Shown: positions 54,758 through 64,000, numbered from the stretch's first letter. The stretch: 64,000 bases of DNA from Pseudomonas aylmerensis (GCF_001702265.1 NZ_MAUE01000012.1:480001-544000); one strand, 5' to 3'. The notes: generated from the letters alone by a model not told the origin. Numbers and translations: made by a program.

Positions 54758-56251
54758 TCAAGCCTTGAGCATATGTCCGGTTTCTTCGAGGTTGATGTGC
54801 CAACTCAGTGCTTCGCGCAGGATGTGCGGAGTGTGGCCACCGATGGCGCAAGCGGATTCGAAGTAACTGTTCAGTGCATCGCGATAGGCCGGGTGCACGC
54901 AATTGTCGATGATCACCCGCGCGCGCTCGCGGGGTGCGAGGCCGCGCAGGTCGGCCAGCCCGACCTCGGTTACCAGGATATCGACGTCGTGCTCGGTGTG
55001 GTCCACGTGACTGACCATCGGCACCACGCTGGAAATCGCGCCGCCCTTGGCAATCGACTTGGTGACGAAAATCGCCAGGTGCGCGTTGCGCGCGAAATCC
55101 CCGGAGCCGCCAATGCCGTTCATCATCCGCGTGCCGCAGACGTGGGTGGAGTTGACGTTGCCGTAGATATCGAACTCCAGCGCCGTGTTGATGCCGATGA
55201 TGCCCAGGCGCCGTACCACTTCCGGGTGGTTGGAGATTTCCTGCGGGCGCAGCACCAGTTTGTCCTTGTAGTGTTCCAGGTTGCCGAACACGTCGGCATT
55301 GCGCCGCTCCGACAGCGTGATCGAACTGCCCGAGGCGAAACTCAGCTTGCCGGCGTCGATCAGGTCGAACGTCGAGTCCTGCAACACTTCCGAATACATG
55401 GTCAGGTCTTCGAATGGCGACTCGATCAGGCCGCACATCACCGCGTTGGCGATGTTGCCGATCCCGGCCTGCAGCGGGCCAAGCTTGTTGGTCATGCGAC
55501 CGGCGTCCACTTCCTGCTTCAGGAAGTTGATCAGGTGATTGGCGATACCCTGGGTGTCGGCATCAGGCGGCGTTACCGTTGAGGCGGAGTCGGCCTGGTT
55601 GGTGATCACAATCGCGACGATCTTTTCCGGCGGGATCGGGATCGCCGTGCTACCGATGCGGTCGTCGACCTTGACCAATGGAATCGGGGTGCGGGTAGGC
55701 CGGTACGTCGGGATATAAATGTCGTGCAACCCTTCCAGGTTCGGGTTGTGTGCCAGGTTGATCTCGACAATCACTTGCTTGGCGAAAATCGCGAAGCTGG
55801 CCGAGTTGCCGACCGACGTGGTGGGCACGATATGCCCTTGTTCGGTGATCGCGACGGCTTCGATCACGGCGATGTCCGGCAGCTTGAGCTGGTTGTTGCG
55901 CAGTTGCTCGACGGTTTCTGACAGATGCTGGTCGATAAACATCACCTGGCCGGCGTTGATCGCCTTGCGCAGGGTGCTGTCGACCTGGAACGGCATGCGT
56001 CGCGACAGCACGCCGGCCTCGGTCAGTTGCTTGTCCAGGTCATTGCCCAGGCTGGCGCCGGTCATCAGGGTGATTTTCAGCGGCGAAGTCTTGGCGCGTT
56101 CGGCCAGGGCGTGGGGGACGGCCTTGGCTTCACCGGCGCGGGTGAAGCCGCTCATGCCGACGGTCATGCCGTCCTCGATCAGTGCGGCGGCGTCTGCCGC
56201 GCTCATGACCTTGTTCAACAACGAAGGCAAGCGGATACGATCACGGTACAT
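54758..56251 (-). CDS. acetyl-CoA hydrolase / succinyl-CoA:acetate CoA-transferase
   Basis: A 497-residue class I CoA-transferase, the usual length of AarC/SCACT-type enzymes. The catalytic Glu is in 'GINTALEFDIYGNVNSTHV' (about 289-307), followed by the glycine-rich 'MNGIGGSGDFARNA'. It is likely to swap CoA between succinyl-CoA and acetate, or hydrolyse acetyl-CoA. Monocistronic in this window, with its own hairpin downstream. Confidence 0.9.
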   Translation of the reverse strand: MYRDRIRLPSLLNKVMSAADAAALIEDGMTVGMSGFTRAGEAKAVPHALAERAKTSPLKITLMTGASLGNDLDKQLTEAGVLSRRMPFQVDSTLRKAINAGQVMFIDQHLSETVEQLRNNQLKLPDIAVIEAVAITEQGHIVPTTSVGNSASFAIFAKQVIVEINLAHNPNLEGLHDIYIPTYRPTRTPIPLVKVDDRIGSTAIPIPPEKIVAIVITNQADSASTVTPPDADTQGIANHLINFLKQEVDAGRMTNKLGPLQAGIGNIANAVMCGLIESPFEDLTMYSEVLQDSTFDLIDAGKLSFASGSSITLSERRNADVFGNLEHYKDKLVLRPQEISNHPEVVRRLGIIGINTALEFDIYGNVNSTHVCGTRMMNGIGGSGDFARNAHLAIFVTKSIAKGGAISSVVPMVSHVDHTEHDVDILVTEVGLADLRGLAPRERARVIIDNCVHPAYRDALNSYFESACAIGGHTPHILREALSWHINLEETGHMLKA

Positions 56252-56431
56252 GAATTGTTATCTCAGGCTACGGAAGCAAGGTGGGCAGTGTAGTGATTTC
56301 AAAAAATTTCGGCCCGCTACCATGGTCGAATGCCAGGCGGCGATTTAGAGCCTTTGGTCGGGTTTCATGTGAGTGCGCGAAGCGGGACGCAGAGCATCCC
56401 TGACTGCATTCCCACGCAGGGCATTGGAACG

Positions 56432-56464
56432 AAAAAACCCCAGCCTACGGGAGGCCAGGGTTTC
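56432..56464 (-). terminator. Rho-independent terminator after pntB
   Basis: On the minus strand AAACCC-TGGCCT-cccgt-AGGC-TGGGGTTTTTTC forms a stem with a small internal mismatch, followed by six T residues, about 22 bp beyond the pntB stop. Confidence 0.75.
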
Positions 56465-56485
56465 GGGTATTGCGCTGGCGCAGTG

Positions 56486-57922
56486 TTATTCGACGGCTTT
56501 GACCATGTCTTCGATGACCTTCTTGGCATCGCCAAAGACCATCATGGTCTTGTCCAGATAGAACAACTCGTTGTCCAGGCCGGCGTAACCACTGGCCATC
56601 GAGCGCTTGTTGACGATGATGGTCTTGGCCTTGAACGCTTCCAGGATCGGCATGCCAGCAATGGGCGAGTTCGGATCGTTCTTGGCGGCCGGGTTGACCA
56701 CGTCGTTCGCGCCGAGCACCAGCACCACGTCGGCCTGGCCGAACTCGGAGTTGATGTCTTCCATTTCGAACACCTGGTCGTAAGGCACTTCGGCCTCGGC
56801 GAGCAGTACGTTCATGTGGCCAGGCATGCGGCCTGCTACCGGGTGGATCGCGTACTTCACGGTCACGCCATGGTGGGTGAGCTTCTCGGTCAGCTCCTTG
56901 AGCGCGTGTTGTGCCCGGGCCACCGCCAGGCCGTAGCCTGGAACGATGATCACCGTGTCGGCGTTGGTCAGCAGGAAAGTCGCGTCATCAGCCGAGCCGG
57001 ACTTCACTGGGCGCGCTTCTTTAGTACCGGCTGCAGCACCGGCATCCGGCGCATTGCCGAAACCACCGAGCAGTACATTAAAGAAGGAGCGGTTCATCGC
57101 CTTGCACATGATGTACGACAGGATCGCGCCGGACGAACCTACCAGCGAGCCGGCGATGATCAGCATCGAGTTGTTCAGCGAGAAGCCGATCCCCGCCGCT
57201 GCCCAGCCGGAATAGCTGTTGAGCATCGACACCACGACCGGCATGTCCGCGCCGCCGATCGGGATGATGATCAGCACGCCGAGCACAAAGGCCAGGGCCA
57301 GCATCAACGCGAAGGCCGTGAGGTTGCCGGTGAACATGAACGCCAGGCCCAGGCCGAGGGTCAGCAGGCCGAGCACCAGGTTCAGCTTGTGCTGGCCACC
57401 AAACTGTACCGGTGCGCCCTGGAAGAGGCGGAACTTGTACTTGCCCGAGAGCTTGCCGAACGCAATCACCGAACCGGAAAAGGTGATTGCACCGATGGCT
57501 GCGCCGAGGAACAGCTCCAGACGGTTACCCGTCGGGATCGAGTCGCCCAGGTGTTTGACGATGCCCAGGGACTGCGGTTCGACCACGGCAGCAATCGCGA
57601 TAAACACCGCGGCCAGGCCGATCATGCTGTGCATGAACGCCACCAGCTCCGGCATCTTGGTCATTTCCACGCGTTTGGCCATGATCGAGCCAGCGGTGCC
57701 GCCGACCAGCAGGCCAACGATCACGTAGCCGATACCGGCAGTGGCCAGCTCGGCACCGAGCTTATAGATGAGGCCCACGGTGGTGAGTACCGCCAGCGCC
57801 ATGCCGAGCATGCCGAACAGGTTGCCCCGCCGAGAGGTGGTTGGGTGTGACAAGCCCTTGAGGGCCTGGATAAAGCAGATCGACGCGATCAGGTAGAGCG
57901 TCGTGACCAGATTCATGCTCAT
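56486..57922 (-). CDS. pntB: NAD(P) transhydrogenase subunit beta
   Basis: Proton-translocating transhydrogenase subunit that binds NADP(H), 478 residues. About nine membrane helices (about 5-255) are followed by the soluble domain III with the nucleotide fingerprint 'IVPGYGLAVARAQHAL' (about 321-336) and 'LVLGANDVVNPAA' (about 405-417). Its ATG overlaps the stop of the preceding small subunit gene (TAATG). Confidence 0.96.
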   Translation of the reverse strand: MSMNLVTTLYLIASICFIQALKGLSHPTTSRRGNLFGMLGMALAVLTTVGLIYKLGAELATAGIGYVIVGLLVGGTAGSIMAKRVEMTKMPELVAFMHSMIGLAAVFIAIAAVVEPQSLGIVKHLGDSIPTGNRLELFLGAAIGAITFSGSVIAFGKLSGKYKFRLFQGAPVQFGGQHKLNLVLGLLTLGLGLAFMFTGNLTAFALMLALAFVLGVLIIIPIGGADMPVVVSMLNSYSGWAAAGIGFSLNNSMLIIAGSLVGSSGAILSYIMCKAMNRSFFNVLLGGFGNAPDAGAAAGTKEARPVKSGSADDATFLLTNADTVIIVPGYGLAVARAQHALKELTEKLTHHGVTVKYAIHPVAGRMPGHMNVLLAEAEVPYDQVFEMEDINSEFGQADVVLVLGANDVVNPAAKNDPNSPIAGMPILEAFKAKTIIVNKRSMASGYAGLDNELFYLDKTMMVFGDAKKVIEDMVKAVE

Positions 57923-58242
57923 TACTTCGGCGCCTCTTCTTTTACTTTCGGGGCTTTCTTCTTGAACATCTCCAGCATCCTGCGCGTCACGAGGAAACCC
58001 CCGAACACGTTAACGGCTGCCAAGGCCACGGCCAATGTGCCCATGGTCTTGCCCAGCGGGGTTACGGTCAGCGCGGCAGCAAGCATGGCGCCGACGATCA
58101 CGATCGCCGAAATCGCGTTAGTCACCGCCATCAACGGCGTGTGCAGCGCGGGCGTGACGTTCCAGACCACGTGGTAACCGACATAAATCGCCAGCACAAA
58201 GATGATCAGGTTGTAGATACCGGGGGAGATAAGCTCTTCCAT
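57922..58242 (-). CDS. pntAB: NAD(P) transhydrogenase subunit alpha part 2
   Basis: A 106-residue membrane subunit corresponding to the C-terminal helices of E. coli PntA, with three hydrophobic segments (about 9-26, 38-60, 68-88) and a Lys/Glu-rich tail. I chose the ATG ending at 58242 ([12 protein letters not shown]). It lies between the other two subunit genes; the split alpha subunit is the arrangement known from Rhodospirillum. Confidence 0.94.
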   Translation of the reverse strand: MEELISPGIYNLIIFVLAIYVGYHVVWNVTPALHTPLMAVTNAISAIVIVGAMLAAALTVTPLGKTMGTLAVALAAVNVFGGFLVTRRMLEMFKKKAPKVKEEAPK

Positions 58243-58256
58243 CGTCTGAATCCCTG

Positions 58257-59378
58257 TTAGGCGTTTTTGCGGATGACTTGGCCGTCGCGGCACATCAGGC
58301 ACGCGGCGACGATGTCGTCTTCGAGGTTGATTTCAAACTGCCCTTCCTTAGTGAAGACCAGCTTCAGGAAGTCCAGCAGGTTGCGTGCGTACAAGGCAGA
58401 CGCATCGGCGGCGACGGCACCGGCGAGGTTGGTCGGGCCACAGATGATCACGCCGTTCTCGACCACGACCTGATCGGCGACCGTCAGCGGGCAGTTGCCG
58501 CCCTGGGCCGCCGCGAGGTCGATGACCACTGAGCCGGGTTTCATCTGCGCGACGGTTTCGGCGCTGAGCAAGGTCGGCGCCTTGCGGCCGGGGATCAGCG
58601 CGGTGGTAATGACGATGTCGGCCTGCTTGGCGCGCTCGTGCACGGCCAAGGCTTGGCGCTGCATCCAGCTGGTGGGCATGGGGCGAGCGTAACCGCCGAC
58701 ACCGACGGCGCATTCGCGTTCTTCATCGGTTTCGTAAGGCACGTCGACGAACTTGGCACCGAGGGATTCGATCTGCTCTTTCACCGCCGGACGTACGTCG
58801 GATGCTTCGATCACCGCACCCAGGCGTTTCGCCGTGGCGATGGCCTGCAGGCCAGCGACACCAGCGCCGAGGATCAACACGCGTGCGGCTTTTACCGTAC
58901 CGGCGGCCGTCATCAGCATTGGCATGAAGCGCGGGTAGTGATGGGCGGCGAGCAAGACGGCCTTGTAACCGGCAATGTTGGCCTGGGACGACAGCACGTC
59001 GAGGCTCTGAGCCCGTGAGGTACGCGGCGCGGCTTCCAGTGCAAAGGCAGTGATGCCCTGCCCGGCCAGCTTGGCGATGGTTTCGTTGCTGAACGGATTG
59101 AGCATGCCCACCAACACGGTGCCGCTTTTGATCAGCGCCAGTTCGCTATCGCTGGGAGCCACTACCTTGAGAATCAGCTCGGCGCCAAACGCATCGCCGG
59201 CGCTGCCAATGGTTGCGCCTGCCGTTTCATAGGCACTGTCGACGATGCTGGCGTTGAGGCCTGCACCGCTTTGAACAGTGACCTTATGGCCCTGGCCGAT
59301 CAGCTTCTTGATGGTTTCCGGGGTGGCAGCCACCCGCGTTTCACCGGTCTGGGTTTCGAGAGGAACACCAATGTGCAC
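58257..59378 (-). CDS. pntAA: NAD(P) transhydrogenase subunit alpha part 1
   Basis: The 373-residue soluble, NAD(H)-binding subunit, related to alanine dehydrogenase. Visible parts: '[20 protein letters not shown]' at the N-terminus, the Rossmann motif '[21 protein letters not shown]' (about 168-188), the mobile loop '[11 protein letters not shown]', and '[13 protein letters not shown]'. The start is a GTG ending at 59378 with GGAG about 7 nt upstream. First gene of the three-gene operon, which makes NADPH at the expense of the proton gradient. Confidence 0.95.
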   Translation of the reverse strand: MHIGVPLETQTGETRVAATPETIKKLIGQGHKVTVQSGAGLNASIVDSAYETAGATIGSAGDAFGAELILKVVAPSDSELALIKSGTVLVGMLNPFSNETIAKLAGQGITAFALEAAPRTSRAQSLDVLSSQANIAGYKAVLLAAHHYPRFMPMLMTAAGTVKAARVLILGAGVAGLQAIATAKRLGAVIEASDVRPAVKEQIESLGAKFVDVPYETDEERECAVGVGGYARPMPTSWMQRQALAVHERAKQADIVITTALIPGRKAPTLLSAETVAQMKPGSVVIDLAAAQGGNCPLTVADQVVVENGVIICGPTNLAGAVAADASALYARNLLDFLKLVFTKEGQFEINLEDDIVAACLMCRDGQVIRKNA

Positions 59379-59830
59379 GTCAAATCTCCTGCATGATCTT
59401 TTTGCTTTTGATCTTTTTGTAAAAAGGCCAGTGCACCGTGAGTGGCGCAGCTGGGGCGGCCGATCAGCACGATCCCGCTGAAATGACAGCGGGGCGCGGC
59501 ATTTTGCAGGCGAACTTTACGGCCTTCAAGGGATTATGACGGGTGACGAAAAATTAACTACAAGTCACCCTGTGACTGATTGTCGCAATGCGCCTGAATA
59601 ACCTCTTTAAATACAGGTGTTTAAAGGCTTGTAGGTATTTGTTGGGACTTTTTCGATGGCCGGTGTGAATAGTCAGGTATGAGCCTGCGATAGTCGCCAC
59701 AAGCCATGAAAATCATGGCTTTGAGCCTTGTTTTTGACAGAACCGTACAGTCTGCTTAAAAGCGACATATACGTATATCTGTAGGTCTTCAAATTAATTG
59801 ACTACAAAGTCAGCTATGAGCTTTAGGCCT
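59379..59830. other. AT-rich intergenic region upstream of pntAA
   Basis: A 452-bp gap between the LysR gene's 3' end and pntAA. It is more AT-rich than its surroundings, with phased A/T tracts and a perfect 12-bp palindrome ATATACGTATAT at 59767-59778. No ORF, REP or clear terminator is visible. Probably the pnt promoter region plus the end of the regulator transcript. Confidence 0.5.
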
Positions 59831-60730
59831 TTAAAGGCTTGGGCTGTAGCGTTGTGACTGATCGACTAACCAGTCCCTGAACGCATGCAATGATGCGGAT
59901 TCGACTTTTCTCTCCGGAATCATCAAGTAATAAGCCTTCGAGCTACTCAGGGCCTCAGGACTCGCAATCACTAGATGCTGCTCTTTCAGCTCGCGCTGGA
60001 TAAGGAAAGGCGGGATCAGCGCGATACCCATGTCATGCATGGCTGCCTGCGACAACATCGAGAATAGCTCGTAACGCGGTCCTGTCATGTCGCGGGGTAT
60101 GTTCAGTTGTTGCGCGTTGAACCACTGCCGCCAGGCATAGGGCCTAGTGGTCTGCTGCAGCAATGGCAGTTCTGCGATCTCCTGGGGGCTGAAATGTGTG
60201 CGATGGCCCATCAGGCGCGGGCTGCATACGGGGACAGGGTTTTCTCCCATCAGTCTGTGGGATTCGGTACCCGACCAGTCAGCATCTCCAAAGTAGATCG
60301 CAGCGTCGAATTCGGTGTCGGCAAACAGAAAGGGGCGCGTGCGGTTGGTCAGGTTAACCGTGACTTCCGGGTGTTGGCGTTGGAAATCCTTGAGGCGCGG
60401 TATCAGCCATTGAGTGCCAAAGGTGGGCACCACGGCCAGCTCGATGACATTGGCGCCCTGCTGGCCCATCACGGACAAGGTGTCGCGCTCCACGGCATCC
60501 AGCTGCGTGGCGACACGGCGGCTGTACGAAAGCCCTGCCTCCGTCAGTTTTACTCCGCGTCGAGAGCGTCGAAACAGCTCGACACTTAAAAACTCCTCGA
60601 GGCTGGCAATCTGTCGGCAGATGGCGCCTTGGGTGATGGAAAGTTCGTGCGCCGCCTTGGTGAAGCTCTCGTGCCGGGCTGCGGCCTCAAAACTGACCAG
60701 TGCGGTGGTGCTGGGTATTTTTCTGCGCAT
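59831..60730 (-). CDS. gcdR: LysR-family regulator, GcdR-like (GcvA subgroup)
   Basis: A 299-residue LysR-type regulator. The HTH is 'FTKAAHELSITQGAICRQIASLEEFLSVELF' (about 24-54), followed by a substrate-binding domain with 'VVPTFGTQWLIPRLKDF' (about 99-115), typical of the GcvA-like subgroup. I chose the ATG ending at 60730 (MRRKIPST); five more residues are possible. It is divergent from the glutaryl-CoA dehydrogenase gene; in pseudomonads the regulator in this place responds to glutarate or lysine degradation. Confidence 0.88.
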   Translation of the reverse strand: MRRKIPSTTALVSFEAAARHESFTKAAHELSITQGAICRQIASLEEFLSVELFRRSRRGVKLTEAGLSYSRRVATQLDAVERDTLSVMGQQGANVIELAVVPTFGTQWLIPRLKDFQRQHPEVTVNLTNRTRPFLFADTEFDAAIYFGDADWSGTESHRLMGENPVPVCSPRLMGHRTHFSPQEIAELPLLQQTTRPYAWRQWFNAQQLNIPRDMTGPRYELFSMLSQAAMHDMGIALIPPFLIQRELKEQHLVIASPEALSSSKAYYLMIPERKVESASLHAFRDWLVDQSQRYSPSL

Positions 60731-60887
60731 GTACCTAGTCCTCACTTATAAAGTGCCTCTGCGCCCTTCTTGGCTGCTTCGGAGTGAGAAATTAGCACAA
60801 CCCTATGCAGAAACCTCGTTTGCCCTAAGCGTTCGCTCGGCCTAGGCTCCATGCACGACTTCTGATTTTCCCTGCGAGGACTCATTC

Positions 60888-62069
60888 ATGGCTGGTAAGG
60901 CAAGCTTCAACTGGATCGATCCACTGCTGCTGGATCAACAGCTCACCGAAGAAGAGCGCATGGTGCGTGACAGTGCTGAGCAATTCGCCCAGGACAAGTT
61001 GGCGCCCCGCGTACTCGAAGCCTTCCGCCATGAAAAGACCGACCCTGCGATCTTCCGCGAGATGGGCGAAACCGGCCTGTTGGGCGCGATGATTCCCGAG
61101 CAGTACGGTGGCAGTGGCTTGAACTACGTCAGCTACGGGTTGATTGCTCGCGAAGTCGAGCGGGTCGACTCCGGGTATCGCTCGATGATGAGTGTGCAAT
61201 CCTCCCTGGTCATGGTGCCGATCAATGAGTTCGGTACCGAGGCACAAAAACAGAAGTATCTGCCGAAGCTGGCCTCCGGCGAATGGATCGGCTGCTTTGG
61301 TCTGACAGAGCCTAACCACGGTTCTGACCCAGGCGCGATGATTACCCGTGCACGCAAAGTGGACGGCGGCTACAGCCTGACCGGCGCCAAGATGTGGATC
61401 ACCAATAGCCCGATCGCCGATGTGTTTGTGGTGTGGGGCAAGGACGACGCCGGCGATATTCGTGGGTTCGTCCTGGAAAAGGGCTGGAAAGGTCTCAGCG
61501 CTCCTGCGATTCACGGCAAGGTCGGGCTGCGGGCATCCATCACCGGCGAGATCGTCATGGACAACGTGTTTGTGCCGGAAGAGAACATCTTCCCGGATGT
61601 GCGCGGATTGAAGGGGCCTTTCACGTGCCTGAATTCTGCACGCTATGGCATCTCGTGGGGCGCGCTGGGGGCTGCCGAATTCTGCTGGCACACCGCGCGC
61701 CAATACACCCTGGATCGTCAGCAGTTCGGCCGTCCGTTGGCGGCCACGCAATTGATCCAGAAGAAGCTGGCCGACATGCAGACCGAAATCACGCTGGCCC
61801 TGCAAGGGTGCCTGCGGCTGGGGCGGATGAAGGATGAAGGCACTGCGGCGGTCGAGATCACTTCGATCATGAAGCGCAATTCGTGTGGCAAGTCCCTGGA
61901 CATCGCCCGCATGGCGCGGGACATGTTGGGCGGTAACGGCATCTCCGATGAATTTGGTGTGGCGCGGCACCTGGTCAACCTGGAGGTGGTGAACACCTAC
62001 GAAGGTACCCATGATGTGCACGCCTTGATTCTGGGGCGCGCGCAAACCGGTCTCCAGGCTTTCTATTAA
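60888..62069 (+). CDS. gcdH: glutaryl-CoA dehydrogenase
   Basis: Oxidises and decarboxylates glutaryl-CoA to crotonyl-CoA in lysine and glutarate breakdown. The 393-residue flavoenzyme shows '[17 protein letters not shown]' (about 133-149), '[14 protein letters not shown]' and the catalytic Glu in '[17 protein letters not shown]' (about residue 372). A GCGAGGA region precedes the ATG. Divergent from gcdR across 157 bp, which must hold both promoters. Confidence 0.95.
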   Translation: MAGKASFNWIDPLLLDQQLTEEERMVRDSAEQFAQDKLAPRVLEAFRHEKTDPAIFREMGETGLLGAMIPEQYGGSGLNYVSYGLIAREVERVDSGYRSMMSVQSSLVMVPINEFGTEAQKQKYLPKLASGEWIGCFGLTEPNHGSDPGAMITRARKVDGGYSLTGAKMWITNSPIADVFVVWGKDDAGDIRGFVLEKGWKGLSAPAIHGKVGLRASITGEIVMDNVFVPEENIFPDVRGLKGPFTCLNSARYGISWGALGAAEFCWHTARQYTLDRQQFGRPLAATQLIQKKLADMQTEITLALQGCLRLGRMKDEGTAAVEITSIMKRNSCGKSLDIARMARDMLGGNGISDEFGVARHLVNLEVVNTYEGTHDVHALILGRAQTGLQAFY

Positions 62070-62082
62070 TAGGAGCATGGGC

Positions 62083-63303
62083 ATGGGCGCGCTTTCGCAT
62101 TTGCGGGTACTGGATTTATCACGAGTACTGGCAGGCCCCTGGGCCGGGCAGATCCTTGCGGACCTTGGGGCCGAGGTGATCAAGGTCGAGCGGCCGGGTA
62201 ATGGGGACGACACGCGCGCATGGGGGCCGCCCTTCCTTAAGGATGCCTATGGTCAAAACACCAGTGAGGCGGCGTACTACCTGGCTGCCAATCGCAACAA
62301 GGAGTCGGTGACCATCGACTTCACGCAGCCGGATGGGCAGAAGCTGGTGCGTGACCTGGCTGCCAAGTCCGACATCCTGATCGAGAATTTCAAGGTCGGC
62401 GGGCTGGCGGCGTACGGGCTGGACTATGCGTCGCTCAAGGAGATCAATCCGGAGCTGATCTATTGCTCGATTACGGGCTTTGGCCAGACGGGCCCCTATG
62501 CGTCTCGCGCCGGTTATGACTTCATGATCCAGGGCCTGGGTGGGCTGATGAGCCTGACGGGTCGGCCTGAAGGTGATGAAGGCGCTGGGCCGGTAAAGGT
62601 GGGTGTGGCGTTGACCGACATTCTCACGGGGCTCTACTCCACGGTGGCGATCCTCGCAGCGCTGGCTCACCGGGATCATGACGGCGGCGGCCAGCATATC
62701 GATATGGCGTTGCTGGATGTGCAGGTGGCTTGCCTGGCTAACCAGGCCATGAATTACCTGACGACGGGTGTGTCGCCCAAGCGCCTTGGCAATGCTCATC
62801 CGAATATCGTGCCTTACCAGGATTTTCCTACGGCTGATGGGGACTTCATCCTGACGGTAGGTAATGACGGCCAGTTTCGTAAGTTTGCGGACGTGGCAGG
62901 GCAGCCGCAGTGGGCGGACGATCCGCGTTTCGCGACTAACACGATGCGAGTGGCTAATCGCGCAGGGCTGATTCCATTGATTCGCCAGGTTACGGTCTTC
63001 AAGACCACGGCCGAGTGGGTGTCATTGTTAGAACAGGTAGGTGTGCCTTGTGGGCCTATCAATGATTTGGCCCAGGTGTTTGCCGACCCTCAGGTCCAGG
63101 CGCGTGGATTGGCGATTGCCCTGCCCCATGCCTTGGCGGGGATGGTGCCTCAGGTTGCCAGTCCAATCCGGTTATCCAAGACGCCTGTCGAATACCGAAG
63201 CGCGCCTCCTCTATTAGGAGAGCATACGGCGCAGGTGTTGAGGGATGTATTGGGATTGGGGGTGGTGAATATCGCGGCGTTGAAGGAGGCAGGCGTTATC
63301 TAG
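62083..63303 (+). CDS. CaiB/BaiF family CoA-transferase (likely succinyl-CoA:glutarate)
   Basis: A class III CoA-transferase of 406 residues that probably activates glutarate with CoA for the dehydrogenase upstream. Family features: 'LRVLDLSRVLAGPWAGQILADLGAEVIKVE', 'ENFKVGGL' and the catalytic Asp in 'SRAGYDFMIQGLGG' (about residue 146). Two ATGs, 62077 and 62083, share one AGGAG; the second has normal 7-nt spacing. 13 bp after gcdH and surely co-transcribed. Called gcdG in some pseudomonads. Confidence 0.92.
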   Translation: MGALSHLRVLDLSRVLAGPWAGQILADLGAEVIKVERPGNGDDTRAWGPPFLKDAYGQNTSEAAYYLAANRNKESVTIDFTQPDGQKLVRDLAAKSDILIENFKVGGLAAYGLDYASLKEINPELIYCSITGFGQTGPYASRAGYDFMIQGLGGLMSLTGRPEGDEGAGPVKVGVALTDILTGLYSTVAILAALAHRDHDGGGQHIDMALLDVQVACLANQAMNYLTTGVSPKRLGNAHPNIVPYQDFPTADGDFILTVGNDGQFRKFADVAGQPQWADDPRFATNTMRVANRAGLIPLIRQVTVFKTTAEWVSLLEQVGVPCGPINDLAQVFADPQVQARGLAIALPHALAGMVPQVASPIRLSKTPVEYRSAPPLLGEHTAQVLRDVLGLGVVNIAALKEAGVI

Positions 63304-63394
63304 GGGGCGTCCCTTCTATATAGAGGCCGAGTGTTGCTTTATTGATGGTTTTTTAACCAATCATAACTAATTGATAGAAAAGCAAAATTAAGGG

Positions 63395-63422
63395 TTGACG
63401 GCAGATTCTGGAAGTCTATAAT
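63395..63422 (+). promoter_or_regulatory. rRNA promoter P1
   Basis: TTGACG (63395-63400), a 16-bp spacer and TATAAT (63417-63422), followed by TCGCCCC. It is the most upstream of three promoters before the 16S gene and lies about 510 bp from its mature start. Confidence 0.85.
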
Positions 63423-63597
63423 TCGCCCCACTTCCGGCGCAGTCGAAACGGAAAACTCCTTGGTAAACAAAGGGTTACGCGAGATTCGACAGCGACTTGC
63501 TTCAGTTCATCGAAGCCCAGAAGGAGTTGGTAGGGCAGGGTTGTTTGGCTCTATTAACGTTTCGATCTTCTCGGTCGAAAGCGGAGAAAAAGAGGTG

Positions 63598-63625
63598 TTG
63601 ACAGCAGCGTATAACGCTGTAGAAT
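63598..63625 (+). promoter_or_regulatory. rRNA promoter P2
   Basis: TTGACA (63598-63603), a 16-bp spacer containing the dyad CAGCGT-ATA-ACGCTG, and TAGAAT (63620-63625), followed by TCGCCTCCCGC. Same spacing as P1 and P3. Confidence 0.87.
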
Positions 63626-63707
63626 TCGCCTCCCGCTAACGAGAGATCGGAAGCGCAAGTGGTTGAAGTTGTTGAAGAAATCTTCGAAAACTTCTGAAAA
63701 TAATCAC

Positions 63708-63735
63708 TTGACAGCAAATGAGGCTGCTGTAGAAT
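63708..63735 (+). promoter_or_regulatory. rRNA promoter P3
   Basis: TTGACA (63708-63713), a 16-bp spacer and TAGAAT (63730-63735), followed by GCGCGCC. An A/T-rich stretch just upstream (63671-63707, GAAGAAATCTTCGAAAAC) fits an UP element. Closest promoter to the 16S gene. Confidence 0.88.
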
Positions 63736-63771
63736 GCGCGCCTCGGTTGAGACGAAAGATCTTAACCAACC

Positions 63772-63783
63772 GCTCTTTAACAA
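63772..63783 (+). promoter_or_regulatory. boxA antitermination site in the rRNA leader
   Basis: GCTCTTTAACAA matches the conserved boxA of rRNA leaders recognised by NusB/S10. GTGTGGGTGCTTGTG at about 63799-63813 matches the leader element that follows in enteric and pseudomonad operons. Both are part of rrn antitermination and processing. Confidence 0.85.
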
Positions 63784-63932
63784 CTGAATCAAGCAATTCG
63801 TGTGGGTGCTTGTGGAGTCAGACTGATAGTCAACAAGATTATCAGCATCACAAGTTACTCCGCGAGAAATCAAAGATGTAACCAACGATTGCTGAGCCAA
63901 GTTTAGGGTTTCTTAAAAACCCAAAGATGTTT

Positions 63933-64000
63933 GAACTGAAGAGTTTGATCATGGCTCAGATTGAACGCTGGCGGCAGGCCTAACACATGCAAGTCGAGCG
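63933..64000 (+). rRNA. rrs: 16S ribosomal RNA, 5' end only (cut by the window edge)
   Basis: The sequence GAACTGAAGAGTTTGATCATGGCTCAG is the canonical 5' end of gammaproteobacterial 16S rRNA, followed by ATTGAACGCTGGCGGCAGGC and CATGCAAGTCGAGCG. Only the first ~68 nt are in the window. The mature start is set at GAACTGAAG by comparison with known pseudomonad ends, so it may be off by a few bases. Confidence 0.96.

Noticed and set aside
63502..63900. 132-residue minus-strand ORF in the rRNA leader
   Set aside because: It covers the P2/P3 promoters and boxA of the rRNA operon; composition is not coding-like.

Overview
The window comes from a Pseudomonas chromosome, most likely the P. fluorescens group. 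Gene content and order follow Pseudomonas core blocks: the carbonic anhydrase-cox cluster, metNIQ, znu/zur, polA-ersA-engB, dsbA, kinB/algB and gltP. Repeats of the GTGGGAGCGGGCTTGC type, typical of this group's REP elements, sit between genes. The right edge is the promoter/leader region and first ~68 nt of a 16S rRNA gene. I see no phage, transposase, CRISPR array or tRNA; this is almost entirely core genome.

Layout. 0.1-3.3 kb: beta-carbonic anhydrase, a SulP transporter (a likely CO2/bicarbonate pair) and an unknown gene. 3.6-12.2 kb: the aa3-type cytochrome c oxidase cluster (coxB, coxA, ctaG, coxC, SURF1, a Sco-like protein, ctaA, ctaB, sco) with heme A synthesis and copper delivery. 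12.4-14.9 kb: methionine ABC importer metNIQ. 15.1-17.3 kb: large catalase katE. 17.4-21.2 kb: lipoprotein gene and the zinc regulon znuB-znuC-zur / znuA. 21.2-25.4 kb: thrB, a DUF2782 gene, polA. 25.5 kb: a small RNA between polA and engB with an AlgU-type promoter, matching ErsA. 25.7-29.2 kb: engB, cytochromes c5 and c4, dsbA, an EEP-family hydrolase. 29.2-32.1 kb: a diguanylate cyclase and an AmpDh2-type amidase. 32.2-36.7 kb: kinB/algB and a divergent small operon ending in an Ivy-like lysozyme inhibitor, preceded by a sigma-54-like promoter and three CATCGTGCA repeats. 37.4-40.1 kb: gltP and a SpmA/SpmB-like membrane protein. 40.2-43.7 kb: an MCE-type lipid ABC transporter operon. 43.7-50.3 kb: DUF5924 protein, M16 peptidase, Na/Pi cotransporter, TerC, CitMHS. 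50.6-53.6 kb: three tandem DUF2388 proteins with a DUF4105 protein. 53.8-54.4 kb: two DUF1127 genes sharing an upstream 13-mer. 54.8-59.4 kb: acetate CoA-transferase and the three-gene proton-translocating transhydrogenase. 59.8-63.3 kb: the glutarate module gcdR / gcdH-CoA transferase. 63.4-64 kb: three tandem rRNA promoters, boxA and the 16S start.

The best candidates for something undescribed are modest: the DUF2388 x3-DUF4105 envelope operon, the putative sigma-54 control region beside algB, the shared GTACAG-type operators of the DUF1127 genes, and a small antisense-strand ORF with its own terminator upstream of gltP. All homology calls come from reading translations and motifs; no database search was run.
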